A stretch of 5,708 nt of DNA from Thermoplasmatales archaeon (lineage in GTDB: Archaea > Thermoplasmatota > E2 > DHVEG-1): the NCBI GenBank assembly GCA_023128855.1, contig JAGMDE010000113.1, positions 1 through 5,708 on the forward strand, in the 5' to 3' direction. Positions 4,861 to 5,708 of the stretch are shown here, piece by piece. The number at the start of each line of letters is the position of its first letter. Within the stretch, counting starts at the first letter, position 1. Both the position numbers and the translations under genes were made by a program. A model generated the notes under the pieces. That model was not told where the DNA came from and did no database searches. It saw only the letters and a list, made by a program, of their open reading frames with translations.

Positions 4861-4888
4861 GAAAAAATCTACCAATTCTTTTTTTTTT
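4855..4888 (+). terminator. Hairpin plus T10 terminator of the Trp-rich gene
   Basis: TGGTAG (4855-4860) pairs with CTACCA (4869-4874) across an 8-base A-rich loop, followed by ATTC and ten T (4879-4888). The left arm contains the TAG stop codon, and the T tract reaches into the TAA stop of the convergent dehydrogenase gene. An alternative pairing, ATTGGT with ACCAAT, uses a larger loop. This is a compact bacterial-style intrinsic terminator, though archaeal polymerase would respond to the T tract alone. Confidence 0.65.
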
Positions 4889-5708
4889 ATAATTTTCCTT
4901 CTTTGTATCGTTTTCCAAGTTTTTCAAGCATATCTTTTGTCATAGAAGCAAGATTATAACTTGGTTTCCAACCCCATTCTTTTCTAGCAGCAGTATCATC
5001 AATAGACTGAGGCCAAGTATCTGCTATTTGTTGCCTAAAATCGGGTTTATAACTGCATTTAAATTCAGGTATATGTTTTTTGATTTCACCAGCAAGTTTG
5101 CCTGCTGAAAAACTCATAGATGCCATATTAAAATCACAATGATGAATAAGTTTTGAAATATCGGCTTCCATCAAGTCAATTGTTCCTTTTATACAATCAG
5201 GCATATACATCATTGGCAAAACTGTATCTTCTTTTACAAAACAGGTATATTTTTTGTTTTTGATTGCTTCATAAAAAATTTCAACAGCGTAATCAGTAGT
5301 ACCACCACCTGGTAGCGTTTCACTACTAATTATACCTGGGTATCTTACGCCTCTAACGTCAATTCCAAATCTTTTAAAATAATAATCACCCAGTAATTCA
5401 CCAGCAACCTTTGTAACTCCATACATTGTCTTAGGTTTTAGAACAGTTTCTTGAGGGGTATTAACTCTTGGTGTCTCTGGGCCAAAAGCAGCTATGGAAC
5501 TAGGAACAAAAACCCGAGTCATTTCATATTCATGGGCAAGCTCAAGGATATTATACATACCGTTAATGTTTACATTCCAACAAACAATTGGTCTTTCTTC
5601 TCCAACTGCAGAAAGAATAGCTGCCATATTGTAAATCGTGTCAATATCATATTCTTTGATTACATTTTCAACTGTTTCTTTTTTTGTAATATCAATAAAT
5701 TCAAAAGG
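4887..5708 (-). CDS. tdh: L-threonine 3-dehydrogenase, SDR (UDP-glucose epimerase-like) type, 5' end outside window
   Basis: The frame stays open to the window edge, giving 273 residues. The ATG at 5627 is internal, because the upstream codons (EYDIDTIYN, leading into MAAILSAVGE) are typical family sequence. About 40 residues holding the Rossmann GxxGxxG are missing. The enzyme oxidises L-threonine with NAD+ to 2-amino-3-oxobutyrate in the cytosol, feeding glycine and acetyl-CoA. Evidence: the PSS catalytic serine region (69-71), YGVTK with Y96 and K100 as the SDR YxxxK pair, RYPGIIS, the family-specific PGGGTTDYAVEIF (133-145), LPMMYMPDC, and a C-terminal MASMSF...DDTAARKEWGWKP block as in animal and archaeal SDR-type TDH. 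This differs from the zinc-dependent MDR-type TDH of E. coli and Pyrococcus. It is convergent with the Trp-rich gene and shares its terminator. A generic NDP-sugar epimerase is the alternative but fits the GGGTTDYA motif poorly. Confidence 0.9.
   Translation of the reverse strand, partial: PFEFIDITKKETVENVIKEYDIDTIYNMAAILSAVGEERPIVCWNVNINGMYNILELAHEYEMTRVFVPSSIAAFGPETPRVNTPQETVLKPKTMYGVTKVAGELLGDYYFKRFGIDVRGVRYPGIISSETLPGGGTTDYAVEIFYEAIKNKKYTCFVKEDTVLPMMYMPDCIKGTIDLMEADISKLIHHCDFNMASMSFSAGKLAGEIKKHIPEFKCSYKPDFRQQIADTWPQSIDDTAARKEWGWKPSYNLASMTKDMLEKLGKRYKEGKL

Noticed and set aside
4337..4927. Several overlapping minus-strand open frames of 76-102 codons opposite the Trp-rich gene
   Set aside because: TGG codons read as CCA on the other strand and rarely create stops, so long antisense frames are expected. 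Their products are low-complexity Ser/His/Pro/Leu sequences with no family resemblance and no ribosome binding site.
5625..5627. ATG as the true start of the threonine dehydrogenase
   Set aside because: The frame continues upstream with family-like codons to the window edge, so this Met is internal.

Overview
The window is A+T-rich (about two thirds by eye) and gene-dense. It most likely comes from an archaeon. Three intergenic regions carry TATA-like boxes at archaeal distance from the start codons. There is a DhnA/FbaB-type class I aldolase, a compact FeoB with a separate FeoA, an archaeal-looking two-domain DtxR/MntR regulator and a small 2[4Fe-4S] ferredoxin. I cannot resolve the lineage from the sequence alone.

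The left half (1-3070) is an iron-handling block. A partial VIT/CCC1-family transporter gene runs off the left edge on the minus strand. It is divergent from a short ferredoxin gene (270-452, plus). Convergent with the ferredoxin is a tight minus-strand operon, feoA-feoB-dtxR (2981 down to 496). feoA and feoB overlap by 4 bases, and feoB and the regulator gene are 3 bases apart. The feoA promoter holds two near-perfect palindromes, TTTTTAGG-N4-CCTAAAAA and TTTTGG-N4-CCAAAA. They share the core GGTATGCC, lie on either side of TATA-like sequence and resemble DtxR-family operators. The simplest model is that the regulator, when loaded with Fe(II), shuts off ferrous iron uptake and its own synthesis. 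The VIT-like protein would remove or store excess iron, and the ferredoxin is a consumer of iron.

The right half (3092-5708) is different. A class I fructose-bisphosphate aldolase gene (minus) is divergent from a remarkable plus-strand gene, 4339-4860. Its product is about 15% tryptophan (26 of 173 residues) and reads as two tandem Lrp/AsnC ligand-binding (RAM) domains with no helix-turn-helix. Trp-Asp pairs recur at the same spacings (13 and 11 residues) in both copies, 84 residues apart. This is the most unusual object in the window. It ends in a hairpin plus T10 terminator that also covers the stop codon of a convergent, 5'-truncated gene for an SDR-type L-threonine 3-dehydrogenase (4887-5708).

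No tRNA, rRNA, CRISPR array, insertion sequence or phage gene was seen. No stretch longer than about 140 bases lacks a gene.
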